From Yamagishiella unicocca (Eukaryota > Chlorophyta > Chlorophyceae > Chlamydomonadales > Volvocaceae), in contig BDSL01000065.1 in assembly GCA_003116995.1 (NCBI GenBank), forward strand, positions 405,001 through 469,000: a stretch of 64,000 nt of DNA. The letters run 5' to 3'. The translations under genes were made by a program, and so were the position numbers. This document shows, piece after piece, positions 1 through 11,950 of this stretch. Positions within the stretch are counted from its first letter, which is position 1. Each line of letters opens with the position of its first letter. Below the pieces are notes generated by a model, which saw only the letters and a program-made list of their open reading frames with translations, had not been told where the DNA came from and did no database searches.

Positions 1-160
1 CCACTCCCCTGGCCGGCGCGAGTACCTCGCTAGCGCAAGCCGCACCAGCTCAGCTCCGAGCCGTTTCCCTTACCCCTCCCAAAACTCCCCCTCACTTGTC
101 ACTGCTCTCCGTTCCCTACGTCGTGTAACTCTGTGTCGTCTCCTCGCCCACCCCCCTCAG

Positions 161-782
161 GTGGGCAACATCGAAGCCCTCACCCGCACCACCGCCGACG
201 CCGCCGCCGACATCCGCCGGCTGCAGTCCGCTGTCCTTACAGAGGACAACGTGAGGGCGCTGAGGCAGGCGGTGCTGACGCTGTGCAAGTGAGTGGCGGC
301 GGCGGGGTTGCCCGGGCTGGGAGGATATCAGGCAGGTGCCAGGGGGCGTATAAAAACCGTTTTACGCAACGGGACAGGATAGTTGGCAACGGGACAGGTA
401 TTAGGGGGGTTTTGCATAAGGACCCGGTTACGCACCCGACATGGGTATTGAGTCAGTTGGTTCGTGGCCGGGGGCCGCGGAGTACGGCCACTGCGATAAC
501 CACCAACGTGGGCAACCGCCAACCGAGGGGGCCGTTGGCCATTGCACCGTGGTCTTGGCCCCCGGGGCTATACAATTTTCACGCGCGCGTCGCCGCCCAC
601 TTCCCCCGCGCAACCGACTCCTTCAACCGCCAACCGCCGCAACCCCCAACCACCTGGCTTCCAGGACGCTGGATCACGTGGAGAGCATCAGCAGTGACGT
701 GTCGCTCCTGGCTCGTGACAGCGGGGTGCAGCGGAACCTAAAGACGCTGGTGCAGGCGCTGTCCCGCCTACTGGACGAGTGA
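161..782 (+). CDS. TGD2: TGD2-like MCE-domain lipid transfer protein, C-terminal end (5' partial)
   Basis: Two exons are visible: 161-288 and 665-782 (stop TGA 780-782), joined in phase 2 across a GTGAGT donor and a CCAG acceptor. The remaining exons lie before the window. The last ~81 residues are helical and end in VESISSDVSLLARDSG and NLKTLVQALSRLL, which I recognise as the conserved C-terminus of plant TGD2. TGD2 is the MCE/MlaD-type substrate-binding subunit of the TGD1/2/3 ABC transporter in the inner chloroplast envelope, which imports ER-derived lipids. The MCE domain itself is outside the window, so the call rests on the tail only. The intron contains two introner-like repeats, and the upstream acceptor at 160 abuts another. 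Recognition is from memory of the plant family, not a search. Confidence 0.68.
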
Positions 783-3599
783 GGGGTGGTGGTGAGAAGG
801 CCCCCCTTCGCCCCCCCGAGTGAGGGTTTTGGTTTTGCAACGCCCCAGTGGGGGGGGGAGAGAGCCGGGGAGGTGGGCGGAGCGGGAGGGCCTTATGGAG
901 GAGGGGAGTGGGAGCGGAAGGAGGAAGGGGGGCTGAGGAAAGGGGAAGGATTCGGGGTGGGGGCGGGGGAGGGCGCAATGGTGCGCTGTGTGGTGCTCGA
1001 GGGAGGGGAGCGATGCTTGGGGTCGCCAATGGGATGAATTGACCGGGGTTGTCGCTTTCTTATGTCTTCGACGTCGGCGCTCTGCCACTGCCTTTGAGGG
1101 TAAGGGGGTGCGCCCAGGCCGCCTGCTGGCCTGGTTCCGGAGCGGAAGGCCGCCTGGGGCCGGATCAGTAAGCTGTGCAGCCCGCCTGGGAGCGATCAGT
1201 TTGTTGTGAAGTGGAGACTCTCGACAAGCGAGTGAGTGAGGCTGAGCTGCTGGGTCTGCCAGGTCCCCCCAACCACACGAACGATGGGTGCAGTGACGGT
1301 TGAAGGAAGGTTCTAGAGCAATTCCGCATGCTTTTGAGGAGGGCTGCGCTTCGGAGACGCGCTCCTGGCTGGCTGCCTCTGTCCAGCGGCGTGACCTCTG
1401 CGGCGCAATCTCCGTTGCGGTCAGGGTTGATCGGATGGAGGGACGGAAACCCTATCGCGTACGCCTCTCAAGGCCCAAAATGGTGGGGATGGTGGGACGC
1501 GAACGGAGCGGGATGCTGAGTCTTGGCGCGGCGAATCTGAATGGCACGTATGCGGCCGGCCGCCTCACTGGCACATCCCCGTCTGTCGCCTGTAGCGGTA
1601 CGGCGCTCGTCCAAGTAAGAACTGGGCTCATGCGCTGGTAAGAATCAGACCGACGGCGGCGCTAGCTGCGTTCGCCGTGTCCACCCGGGGCGTTGCCGCA
1701 GTGTGTCGTACCAAGGCTAACCGTACCGTGGCCGTACAGTGTCGTACTGTTAGTCAGTCCTCCCAACTATTTTCGGCTGGGCGTGTTCGTTTCTCGAGAT
1801 TGGGATGAGGTAGAGGCGACATGCTACCGTTGTGTCCCCTTGTGTCTGTCACGTGGGCGCCGCGGTACAACCTCGGCAACAAGGAGGCTCTCGCACGATT
1901 GCTACTCAGCTTCATTGGGGCCAACCGCCGCGGTCTGCTCGTCCCACCGAACAGACCAGGCTGGCCACTTGTTGAGGTCGTGCTCACACACCATCACTCA
2001 CGACGTGCGACACATCGCCGGGTCGAATCCCTTCCGACCCACGAGGCCGCGTGCTTCTAAGACCCGTCACAAGAACACGTAAACTGCAGTTCCGCCATCA
2101 CGCAGCTTTAGGACATTAGGAGCCGCTTGGCTAGGGTCCTCACCAGGGTAAGCGTGAAAATTCGAGTCGGACAGCGCAGTTGCAGCTTAGACAGCGCTTG
2201 TACAAAGGTAGAATGGGCAGGGAAAAGCATCGCGACCGGGTGTGCACCCCAGAGCAACATCCCAATGCCGCCGCTGATTACAGGACGAAGGTGGCGCCCC
2301 GCCTCGAGCAGGCGCACGCAGCCTGCAAAGAAGAGCTCTCTCCGAATGTGGGCTGGCTCGCGGGGGCCGCAGGATTTCATGGCACCTCACAACGGTTCCA
2401 CGATCAACCAGGTACAGAAGTGCGTCAATCAACAAACAACACCATGAATCACTATCATCTTTCTTCTTGAGCTCGCCTCATACAGCTCTCGTCCTTTCTT
2501 CCTCTCGTGTAAAATTGTGCCTGCCGGAGTAATGCAACTGGCGTGTTGATTGCCTCCGGGCCGAACCTCAAGCATCGACAAAACGTACTGCAACTAAGAC
2601 CAACACGAGAACATTACCGTGCAAAAGCAGAGGACAATGCGTGTCTTTGTGAGAAAAACAACGACACCACCACCGACGAAACGCGGTCGCGAACAGGCAA
2701 CTGATAACCCGCGTTGCCCTCTGGCGAAGAAAAGTATATTCGTACACCGAGACCTGGGGGATGAGTGCCGTACTCCACCTTCATGATGGGAAAAGATACA
2801 TCTAAAGGTCACTTCCCTCCTCACATCACCGACATTATACCTTTCACCTGCGCCACACAGCAGGCGGAAACGCCGGATTTTTCACAGCTTTCATTCAGTC
2901 CTCCTCGAGCCCTTTTTAGGGTTCAACTCGCGTACGCCTCGTGCGACTGCTTACCCGCGAAACTACCTCACACACGTGGGCGGTCGACAACTAGAGCTAC
3001 CGTTGATGTCTTTTTGCGAGCATGCTGCTCAGCAGCGCAAGCGGCACCTCGCACAACCTCCTCCCTAAACCCTAAGATGTCTCTGCCGCACCCCCACACC
3101 CTCTCTCCGGCTACAAAATGTCGCCACCTGCTTACGTATACTACTACTTCGTGCGCGCGCCGTCTTCTTGCGCGGTTATGACGACAGGGCATGCAACATC
3201 CCACATAGTAAGAGGCTGGCCAGCTGCAGGCTGTGGTATCGTAGGGTTTACCACATGTCGCATGGCAGCGTCTGTATCGCCCTTACCGCCTTCACCCCAG
3301 TTCCGACAGCCACACTCCTCCCCGTGCCGTTTCATATAAATTTTATTCGACTCCAAGGCGATCGTACAAACCGCCATGTAACTGACTGGCAACGGCTTCC
3401 GCGGCGACGGCGCTTCGGAATACAAAACAATCCCCAACACGAAAACTGTAAGCAAGCTGCACCACGGTGCAAACCGACCCCGTTGGCCTGCTCGCTTTGC
3501 GGGATGGAGCGAGCGGGATGGAGCTCCAGCCCCTGCCCTCGCGCCGTGCGCCGCTTAAGCACGGTCAGTAGCTCCAACATCACCTCCTGGGCGGGTTGC
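783..3599. other. Intergenic region between converging genes
   Basis: This stretch holds the 3' UTRs of the TGD2-like gene (+) and the J-domain gene (-). A G-rich strand runs from 783 to 1040. I found no open frame with protein-like composition, no tRNA fold and no clear repeat. A TGTAA motif occurs on the + strand near 2511, but that is too far from the stop at 782 to be assigned with confidence. Confidence 0.5.
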
Positions 3600-6500
3600 T
3601 CATCGCCTCCTGGGCGGCGGCGGCGGCGGCGAGCCAAAGATGCTGCCCGCCCCCTTCTTAGGCGGCGGCGGCGGCGGCGAGCTGAAGATGCTACCCGAGC
3701 CGCTGTCGTTGAAGTAGATGCCGGCAGACTTGATCGGGCTGTAGCTCCGCCGCCACCCCTCGTTGTTCTCGACCGCGTCGCTGAATGACAGACCTGGAGA
3801 CGGCGCCGCCGCCGCCTCCTGCTGCTGCTGCTGCGGGTCTTCTTTACCGGTCTTCTCCTCGGCGGTGCCACTAGCAGACGCAGCCGGGTCGCCGTCACTG
3901 GCGCCATCGCCGCCAATGGACGGCGCGATGGCGGCGGCCGCGGTGGCGGCGGCGGGAGCCGCCGCAGCCTCAGGTGCGGCGGCATCTCCCGCCGCCGCCA
4001 GCGCCGCCGCCAGGAAATCCGGGATGTACGACGAGACCTGCGGCGCGGAAGGCGGCATCGGCGGCGCGGCTCCGTCGCCAGCGGCCGCCGCCGGCGCCTG
4101 TGCCAGCGTCGCCATGCCTTCCGCACTGTGGGCGCCCAGACCGTTGGTCCCAGCGACGGCGGTCTCGGAGCTGGCGACGGCCGCGACAACCGCCGGTTCC
4201 GGCGGCGCTGCAGCCTCGGCCGTGGAAGCCGCACTCGGGTCCGACCCACTCGTCGCATCCTCTGCCGGTGTCGGAATAGCGGCTGCAGCGGCTGCAGCGG
4301 CTGCTACAGCGGCCGCTACAGCGGCCGCGATGACTTCAGCCTCCTCCTGCACCGGCGCCGCCTCGGCCGCCATCGGGGCAACATCCGCGGCACTGGACGA
4401 GACCGCGGCTGCTACAGCCGCCACGTCAGCAGTGACCGTTGTGTCGGGCGCCGACAGCTCCGTGCTGCTGGTCGCAGCCGTCGACGGCGCCGCCACCGCC
4501 TCGGCCTCGTCAGCGGCAGCCACTGATGCTGCTGACGTGGGCGAGACAGCGGCGGCGGGTGTCGAGGATGGAGGTGCGGCGGTAACGGCAGGAGGCGCAG
4601 ACGCCACTTCCGAAGGTGCGGCGGGCTTCGGAGGAACTGCTGCGGCCGAGGGTTCCCTGGGAGCAGTTGGAGCGGCGGCGGCGGTGGGAGTGGCGGCCGC
4701 GGCGGTGGGAGTGGCGACAGCGCTGGCGGGAGTAGCGGCGGCGGTGGTGGAAGTAGCGGCAGCGGCGGGAGCAGCGGCGTGGGCGGCGGCGGCGGGAGCA
4801 GGAGCGGCGGGGGCGGGCGCTGGGATGGTGGGAGCGTTGTCCCACACGGAGCTGGCGCCACTGAACGACACTCCGCGGCGACGTTGCGGTGCTGCCGGCC
4901 TGGCGGCGGCAGGCGCGGGGGCGGCGGATGCAACAGCGGCGAAGAGCGCGAAGTCGTCCCCTGAGGCGATGGTTGGAGGCGGCGGTGGCGGCGGCGGTGC
5001 AGTGCGGCCCGAAGCAGGTGCTGCGGCGGCGGCACCGGCTGCTGGCGCCGCGCTCGCTGAGAAGACGTCGAAGTCGTCACCCTTAGACACCAGAGGACGG
5101 GCGGGGGAGGGAGCGGCGGGTGCGGCGGCGGCGGCTGCGGCGCCCCCGCTACCTGACGCCGCGGCAGTCCACGACATCAGCTCCCTGACGCCCAGGTACA
5201 TCTCCATGTCATCACCGCTGGAGAGCGCGGAAGGCCTTGACCAGGAACTGGAGGCTGCGGCGGCGGCACTGGCGGCAGAAGGCGTGGGACCCGCAGTGCT
5301 GCTGCTGTTGCTGGCGGCCGCCGCCGGTGCCGGTGCGGGTGCGGGTGCCGCCTGCGTGTTAACGACCACACCCGAGTACCACTCCAAGTCGTCTCCGGAG
5401 GAGAGCGGCCCCGCGGCGGATTGCGCCCACTCCTCCGCCGCGGCTGCCGCCGCCGCCGCGGCGGCGGCCGCGGCTGCTTTAGCTTTAGCTGCAGCGGCGG
5501 CGGCATCCGTACCTTCCTGCCGCTCTCGCCGGGCAGTTGCAGCCCAGCTACCCCAGTCGTCTCCCCAGCTTGGGGAGGCGGCGGCGGCCGGTTGGCTTTG
5601 GGTTGGGGCAGCTCGAGTGGTCCGGTTATTGGTCCAGCCCTTGGTGGCGCTGTCCCAGGCGTTCCTGGCCCAGGACCTGCCGGCGCCGGCGCCGGCGGCG
5701 CTGCTGGTGCTGGCGCTGCGGTCCGATCTGGAAGGTCCCCCTGCCCCTGAAGGCGACCAGTCGTCCGCCCCAGCGGGCACGGGCGGCGGAGGTTGCATCC
5801 TGTGCGGTGTTGAAACGGATCCCGATTATTTAGGACTGCAGATTCGGGGATTTCAGTTCCAACCCATGGATCGCGCAGTCGCGATTTACGGCAGGGACGT
5901 TCCAGATGGTCGCGATGTGGCCTGAAACCACCCTGCTGAGAACCCCCGGTAACACCCTCAGGTCCGGCGGCAGCACTTCGCACCCAAGCAAGGGGCAACG
6001 CAGCTCACAGCTCACAGCTCACAGTCCGCAGCTCCCAGTCCGCGGCGCTGTGCGGCTCACCGGGGGTCGATGCGCTTGCCTTGCACCCTGCTGCCGGAAG
6101 AGCCGGTGGCGGCGCTGCGTGAGGAGCTGGCGGCGGCGCTGCGGGACGAGCCGGGGGCGCCGCTGCGTGAGTCGGACCGCCCACTCCCGCTCACAGCCGA
6201 CCGCGGCCGGGCCACACGCTGCGGGAGAGAGTCAGGAAGAGCCGGCAGGGCGGGGCTGGGTCGGCTCCGTGTCGTACATGGCCCATGATTCTACCCTGGT
6301 GCATCCAAACCCTAAAGCCCTTTACCTCGCACACTATGGCCGTTTGGTTCCTACCGCGGCAAGGCAACAGCCGCAAACCATGTAAGCATATTCGTTGGTA
6401 TCATATCACAACTTGCGGGTTCCATTCCATAACCCCCGCGCCTGGTTACTTCTAGCTCCGGACAGGGATGCCGTACCTGTTTCAGGTTCCAGTCGTACTG

Positions 6501-7308
6501 GGCACGTGTCGCGACGTCGGCGAGCGTGTCGTACGCCAGCTTGAGCTTCATGAACTCCTCCTCGCTGTTGTCCTGCGGTGGGGCGTCGGTTGGGGTAGTT
6601 GGCGTCCCGGCGGGTGCAGGCAGGTAGGCACGTACGAGCAGCGGTTGGAGGTTGCGGCGTAGGCGGGGTAACCGACTAAGGCAGGACGCAGTACTAGGTG
6701 GGGGAGGAGGTGCTGTGGAGGGCGGTGGAGACCCAACGGGGAGATCTGCCTGAATGGTTTGAGGTGGGTTTAGAAGCGCCGGAAACCCTAAATGCCCTCC
6801 TTCAGACGCCACATGTGCGATGTGGCACTGCCATCACAATGTGGCACTACCATCATGATGAGGCACTACCATCTTACTAAAGCTTTGTGCGCGGGCTCAA
6901 AGACTGCGGCAGGGAGCACTCCCCCTTGTCGTTCGCGCACGTCCGCCCGCTGCGGTAACGGTCCTCACATCTTGCGACACGTCTGGATGCTTTTCCTTTG
7001 CCAGGCGACGGAAGGCCGACCGAATCTCGTCTGGACTGGCCCTTGCATCCAACCCGAGCACCTCATAGTGCGTCCCTGTTCAAAAAGGGATAGCACCGGA
7101 AGGAAAGGAATGTCGCATGACCCGCGACACGCTTTGCGTGGTCCCAACGACAAGGCTGTCCATAAATGCAGCATATGGTATATAGTCGTCACTCACTCGG
7201 TGCCGCACCGCAGACCACACGTGAAGGAACACGCCGAGAAAGGCGACCTGCTGCTGCCGGCCCTCCGAGCGGCTTTGCTGGAAGCGTGCGCGGCGCTAAA
7301 AAAGGCAT
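3600..7308 (-). CDS. Chloroplast-targeted J-domain (DnaJ-like) protein with GDD-motif repeat tail, 890 aa
   Basis: Exons in order of transcription are 7308-7197, 7075-6969, 6572-6477, 6218-6061 and 5799-3600; all phases agree. Residues 1-38 form an Arg/Ser/Ala-rich plastid-type transit peptide ([16 protein letters not shown]...). Residues ~39-105 are a full J domain: HYEVLGLD, helix II, the HPD tripeptide in EKHPDVSQD, then helices III-IV ([20 protein letters not shown]). HPD is required to stimulate Hsp70 ATPase, so a stromal Hsp70 (HSP70B-type) is the likely partner. The rest has no known domain: a Ser/Arg linker, then ~730 residues rich in Ala, Pro and Ser with a motif of the form G-D-D-hydrophobic-x-x-F/Y repeated about five times, ending in two GSIF-x-SPPPPPP blocks. 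It lacks the Gly/Phe and zinc-finger regions of type I/II DnaJ, so it is type III. ATG at 7308 is the first in frame before the transit peptide. Confidence 0.82.
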
Positions 7309-8880
7309 CTTTACGATATTCCTGTCGATCGAAGATGTAATCAATTGCCGAGGAATGTCGCAGGAGCCTTGACGTGTCGATGACCTTGGCGCGACGGCAA
7401 GTTGGAACCAGATAACAAAGCAGACAGGGCGCAAACCGCGCCCTGTCTATAATACGTCTTATTAGCAAACGAGTAAAGCTTGCCCACAGACCAAAGTTTC
7501 AACGCAGGATATGTCTGCCCCGGCTAGCCGATACGGCAGGCCCTGCGAGATCCGGTGCGGCTTGCCCTAGCTTCAAGCCCTCTGAGACGCCCCGCAACAG
7601 GAAATTCTAACAAATGGAGTGCATGTATGCAGATGATAGTAGGATTGGAGAGACCGTGGCGGCACTGTGAACCTCCAACAAAATGCCGTACCCACCAAAT
7701 GCTGTGCACGGAATGCACAAGATAACGCACAATATGTCACCAGAATATAGAGCTTGTGAATTATCCTTTTGTCGGTGTGTACAGGCCATAAAACAGCTTA
7801 CTGGACCCGTCAATTCACGGTTTGCATGCATCCCATGTTCCGCATACAAATGCAATATACAGGGTGGCAATGTATATTTTTGTACCATGTACTGGAATAT
7901 ACCACCCTGCGCCCGCTGGGTTGCCGCATCTCTTGCATGGTCGTTGAGATCGCATCGCTGGTTGAGCGTCGCTATTCGTTACAATCATCATGCATTTGAC
8001 ATGACAAATTTTTAAAGTGTATATATTTTCATGCTGTTTGCGTCGATTAACTGATTGCGATTGCCGAAAGGGGATGCGCAGTCAGAAATTTCGACAGCTG
8101 ATTCGCAGCGCAAGTTGCAATACATGTTCGTTGCCTTTTATTGTTCACCAATGTTCGTCGCATGCATTGCTGAGGAGGTACATGTGCCACTTTGCTATTG
8201 CACCGGCCGCTGCTCTCATCGTACCAAACGGACACACGGCACGCAAAGCCCATAACAACAAATGGATGCTTTATGAATGTTGGGGACGCCGGGGAGTCCC
8301 GATGTCGAAGGTGGGCGGACCTGTCCCGCATATCTAGGGCTCAGGGTAAAGGAAGCGTGCAGAGACGCACCGCAAACACACATTGTATGCCATGGTATGT
8401 CACTCTCCCAGTCCTTGCCATGGCCGCCGCAGGCCTCCTACCCTGTGCGGTGAGAGGAGTTGATCGCGACACATCGGCACCCAAGTCCCACAACACGGGC
8501 CTTACCAGTCCTAACCGATATGTATACGCGCATGCGTACATGAAAGCCCGGCTGCCTTCGTTCACATACCTGCGATCCGCTCTCCTACTGTCGTACCGCA
8601 TTTTTGGCAATGCTCAAAACATGACACACACGCCAATTATGCAATTATGAACTCCGCAGCGCGGCGAACACAGGACTTGGGGCAACCCGACCCCATGTTT
8701 CAGCACTGCCTCACCCCGCCCGAATAGGAAAGCAATGTGATTAATGCACGAGGCCCCACACTCCTTGGCGCCCTTCGCCATCCTTTGCCATTCCTTGCCG
8801 CAATGGCACTTCATCCTGTTTGTTGGATTGACCCTCCTCCAGTACTCAACACCCACTCGCGCATAAAAAATGGATTTTAG
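7309..8880. other. Upstream of the J-domain gene; no gene supported
   Basis: Base composition drops towards AT-rich between about 7,600 and 8,050. Open frames are short and without protein-like composition on either strand. The promoter of the J-domain gene should lie at the left edge, but I see no clear TATA box. Nothing else can be supported. Confidence 0.4.
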
Positions 8881-8889
8881 GTTGTTTAA

Positions 8890-9400
8890 GCAGAATGCGA
8901 GTATTACATGGGAGCCAGAACGGCTACAAGCGCGGAAGCGCAACCACGCGGGCCCAATGGGCCAGGCCACAACACAGATCACCGGACGAAGGCAAACCAA
9001 TCCTCACTGGTCGGGAAAAGACAGCCGGACCGAGGCCGACAGGGAAACCGAAAACGAATACAAGTGCGAAAGAGCCTCGCCGAGTAGGGAAAGCGTGCCT
9101 ACCACGAGCCACCAACACCAAGCCTGCAGCGATGTGCGAGAGCACAACCGTGAGGGCCAAAAGGCCAGGCCGCTACAAAGGCCACGGGAAAAAGACCCGC
9201 GCCGAGTAGGGAAAGCGTGCCGAACACGAGCCACCAAATACCAAGCCTGCAGCGATGCGCGAGAGCGCAACGGGGGGGGGCCAAAAGCCCAAGCCGCTAG
9301 TCAGGCCACGAAACAAGGGTGTCAAACACGAGCCACCAAAACCAAGCCTGCAACATGGGCGAAAGTCACCACAGCGAGTCGGCAACGGGCCCATGGCCAT
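8890..9400. repeat. Degenerate tandem repeat, unit about 115 bp, roughly four copies
   Basis: The phrases CACGAGCCACCAA and ACCAAGCCTGCA recur near 9,110, 9,225 and 9,330, each followed by a GCGAGAGCRCAAC-like block and a GGCCAAAAGGCC-like block. A further diverged unit lies at about 8,900-9,010. Units differ by substitutions and small gaps, so the array is old. It leaves a 204-residue open frame on the + strand, which I regard as a by-product of the repeat. Confidence 0.65.
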
Positions 9401-9779
9401 CACACAGAACCATGCCGTCGAGTCCATTGCCTCCACAAGAACCGAAGCATTGTAGCGAGATTTTCCCCAGACGAGACCGTATGAAACTACCGCCGATGCC
9501 GAATAAACACTATGTACACGGGTCGGACGAGCACCTCAGACGGAGCGCAGAGCCAAATGACGGAATGCAGGATGGAAACTTCTTAAAGGCAAAAATACAA
9601 GCGCGCGTCGGGAAGCGACGCCGAGGATGCTCGTCATGCCATTTCCTGCTGGAAAAAAGCCGAGACCGTATGTGAAAGTAGCCAAGGCTGTGCATGCAGA
9701 ATCCCGAGCCTGTATACTGTACCGCCGATGCTGAAGAGAAGCGGTCACAAAGGGGTACACCTGAGATTTCTTATAATAT

Positions 9780-10640
9780 CATGAGGCTAATGCGAGGAGA
9801 TGATGATGATGATGATGTTTACAAGTGACTTGTACGATTCAGACGAGCCAGGAGGCTCATGAATCGCTTTAAAAAAAGTTACCGTCTAGGACGTTTTTGA
9901 GACAAGAAAATAGTAGATGCTTCAAGACTACGAAAACGGATGCCAAACTTCACAAAAGTACTCAGCCAACATTTGCCATACCCAAATTTGCCAACCCAAA
10001 TTTAGCGGGAAACACCAACGTTGTAGTAAAGACTCAAGTGGTAGTCCCAATCTTGCTAGATCTCCGTGCCCTGATAGCATGGATAACACGAGCTAGATCT
10101 CGCTGATTCCCCATCGCCATGACGTGCGCCATCGTTGTCCCAGGCGGCGGTATGCCTGAGGGCCACAGCAACTCTCTTTCCTCCGCGTACTCAGGGCATT
10201 CCAGTAGAACATGACGTTCGTCCTCCACACAACTACGATTACCACAAACCCTGCACCACCTCTCATCCCGCGAGGAGATAGGTTGACAAAGCAGTATACC
10301 TGCAGAATGGGTTCACTAATGTACGCTGAGAGCAAGTTGAGCCCATATTCAGTCAGCGTGTAGTGGCGACTCTCCGCGAACTTCTGTGAAAGCTCGGCCA
10401 GCATGGACACCTTTCACACTACTTTTGCTGCCCACCAAGCCATAGCAGCTAGCGATATCCTAGCTGCAATTCGCACGGATCTGAACCCTGCGCAGCGTAG
10501 TAAGTACCTATGGAATAATGCGCACGTATTGCGGCTAGGCACATCATCGCTGGGGTCACGAGGGAGGCCCAAGTTCGTGGTGCGGACCATGGACGACGTC
10601 GAGCGCCTCGTATGCCATGTGTGCTCCACGGGTACGCTTT
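9780..10640 (-). mobile_element. Decayed non-LTR retrotransposon (LINE), 3' end
   Basis: On the minus strand the segment 10280-10034 reads CRVCGNRSCVEDERHVLLEC, a Cys/His cluster of the kind found C-terminal to reverse transcriptase in L1-type elements. The preceding part (10629-10290) is in another frame (LTEYGLNLLSAYISEPILQ), so there is at least one frameshift. About 240 bp further downstream on the same strand is a short (ATC)n run near 9,800, compatible with a simple-repeat LINE tail. The polymerase domain itself is not recognisable, so the copy is truncated and dead. The family call is from motif memory only. Confidence 0.55.
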
Positions 10641-10973
10641 CATTATGCAGGATCCAGACTCCATGGTGCTCTTACTAGGTTCGTGTACGTCCTAATCACA
10701 GACGCTACAGCGCTGACGGCGTTCTGGAGCTCGACCGCTGGAACCTCACTGGTGGCTTTGTTCTCATCGGCGTCGGGTTCAGCAGGGGAAGCCTCTGGCG
10801 GTGGTGGCGCACCTGTCTCCGGAAAGGCAGGAAGAACACTCACAGGTGTGTGTAGATTACTGTAACTTCACGGAGAACAGGCCAGGAACGCAGCACAGTA
10901 GCCATGCTTAAAGACAGCTGCACTACATGTCAGCACTAGACATCTGGCTTGCATGGCCACATTGCAAATACTA

Positions 10974-11273
10974 CTTACTCGTGGACTCTGATAGAGCCGC
11001 AGGGGCGGAGGAGGGCCCTGGCGGCACTAAGGTCGAACGATGATAGGAGCTCGTGCTCCGTGAGGTAGTTACGCAGCGTGACCTGGACGTGCTGCGGGCC
11101 TGTACAAGGTACGTGGTACAGGCCCGCAGCACAAGGTACGTGGTACAGGCCCGCAGCACGTCCAGGTCACGCTGCGTAACTACCTCACGGAGCACGAGCT
11201 CCTATCATCGTTCGACCTTTGTGCCGCCAGGGCCCTCCTCCGCCCCTGTGGCTCTATCAGGGTCCACGAGCGG
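10974..11273. repeat. Large near-perfect inverted repeat (palindrome) built on an exon-like sequence
   Basis: The left arm (about 10976-11105) and right arm (about 11143-11273) are reverse complements over ~128 bp with only about three mismatches. The centre is two tandem copies of a 27-bp unit (11106-11132 and 11133-11159); its second half forms part of the right arm. In the right arm one frame reads VTLRNYLTEHELLSSF and LLRPCGSIRVHE up to a GTGAGT donor at 11273. In the left arm the same peptide is encoded on the minus strand and also ends at a GTAAGT donor. An exon and its splice donor therefore appear to have been duplicated head to head. RNA across it would fold into a long hairpin. Confidence 0.8.
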
Positions 11274-11950
11274 TGAGTAGTCCCCCACCAAGCAATCTGC
11301 CGTGCATAGTAAACCTCCATGCCCCCCTTGCTTCCTACTGGTACACTTCCGCGCGTGCCTCACCTGGCGCCGCCTTGTGTAATGTGCGTGTACCATATCC
11401 ACTGCGTGCTACCTGACGTGCTGCAAAAACGCCTGTCTCCGGCCCCTTGATAGGCACACTGCCATGCAAGCCTCTTCACGCCCAGTGCATCCTCCATCCG
11501 CCCTGCCATGCCGCCCGACTCCACTACACATACACACGCGAGCTCCTAATGCACCCCATGCCTCCCTGCTCCACACAGGTTCCTGCGCTGCTGCGCCAGG
11601 GCAGGCTGCAGTTCCTGCTGCCGCTAGACGACGTAGGCCGGGTGTCCGACGCGCGCGCTATCAAATACGCTGTGCGGGGCTTCCCGGTCGTCGGCCGCCT
11701 CCCGGATGGCCACCCGCAGCAGCCACGGCAGGGCGACGGCTCTGTGGGGGGCAACGTCCTCCTTCTCGCAAACTGTGCCTACAAGCGGGACACAATCCTC
11801 AAGATCTGCGAGGACATCATGCGGCACTGGTGGTTCCCGACGGGAATGGAGTGGCGCCTAGGCAGGGTGCCAAGCGAGACGCTGTGGCTTGTCGGCAACA
11901 CAGCCGAGGTGGCGCAGCCATTCGCGGGCGAAGTGCGATTGCGGATGTGA
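11143..11950 (+). pseudogene. Fragment of an unrecognised gene, probably disrupted at its 5' end
   Basis: Two coding-like segments are visible. The first is the right arm of the palindrome (TLRNYLTEHELLSSFDLCAA...). The second is 11579-11950, which follows a CCACACAG acceptor and reads VPALLRQGRLQFLLPLDDVG ... IMRHWWFPTGMEWRLG ... to a TGA at 11948-11950. The second has ordinary amino-acid composition over ~123 residues, unlike its other frames. Joining the two by the GTGAGT donor shifts the frame, and in-frame stops lie upstream at 11061 and 11079. I therefore read this as a gene whose 5' part was lost or scrambled by the inverted duplication. I do not recognise the protein. Confidence 0.4.

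Noticed and set aside
3763..5925. 720-codon plus-strand open frame, Ala-rich
   Set aside because: Exact antisense shadow of the GC-rich large exon of the J-domain gene; its composition comes from GCC/GGC codons, and the minus strand joins upstream exons in phase.
8870..9484. 204-codon plus-strand frame
   Set aside because: Charged, His/Arg-rich translation of the ~115-bp degenerate tandem repeat; copies do not keep frame.
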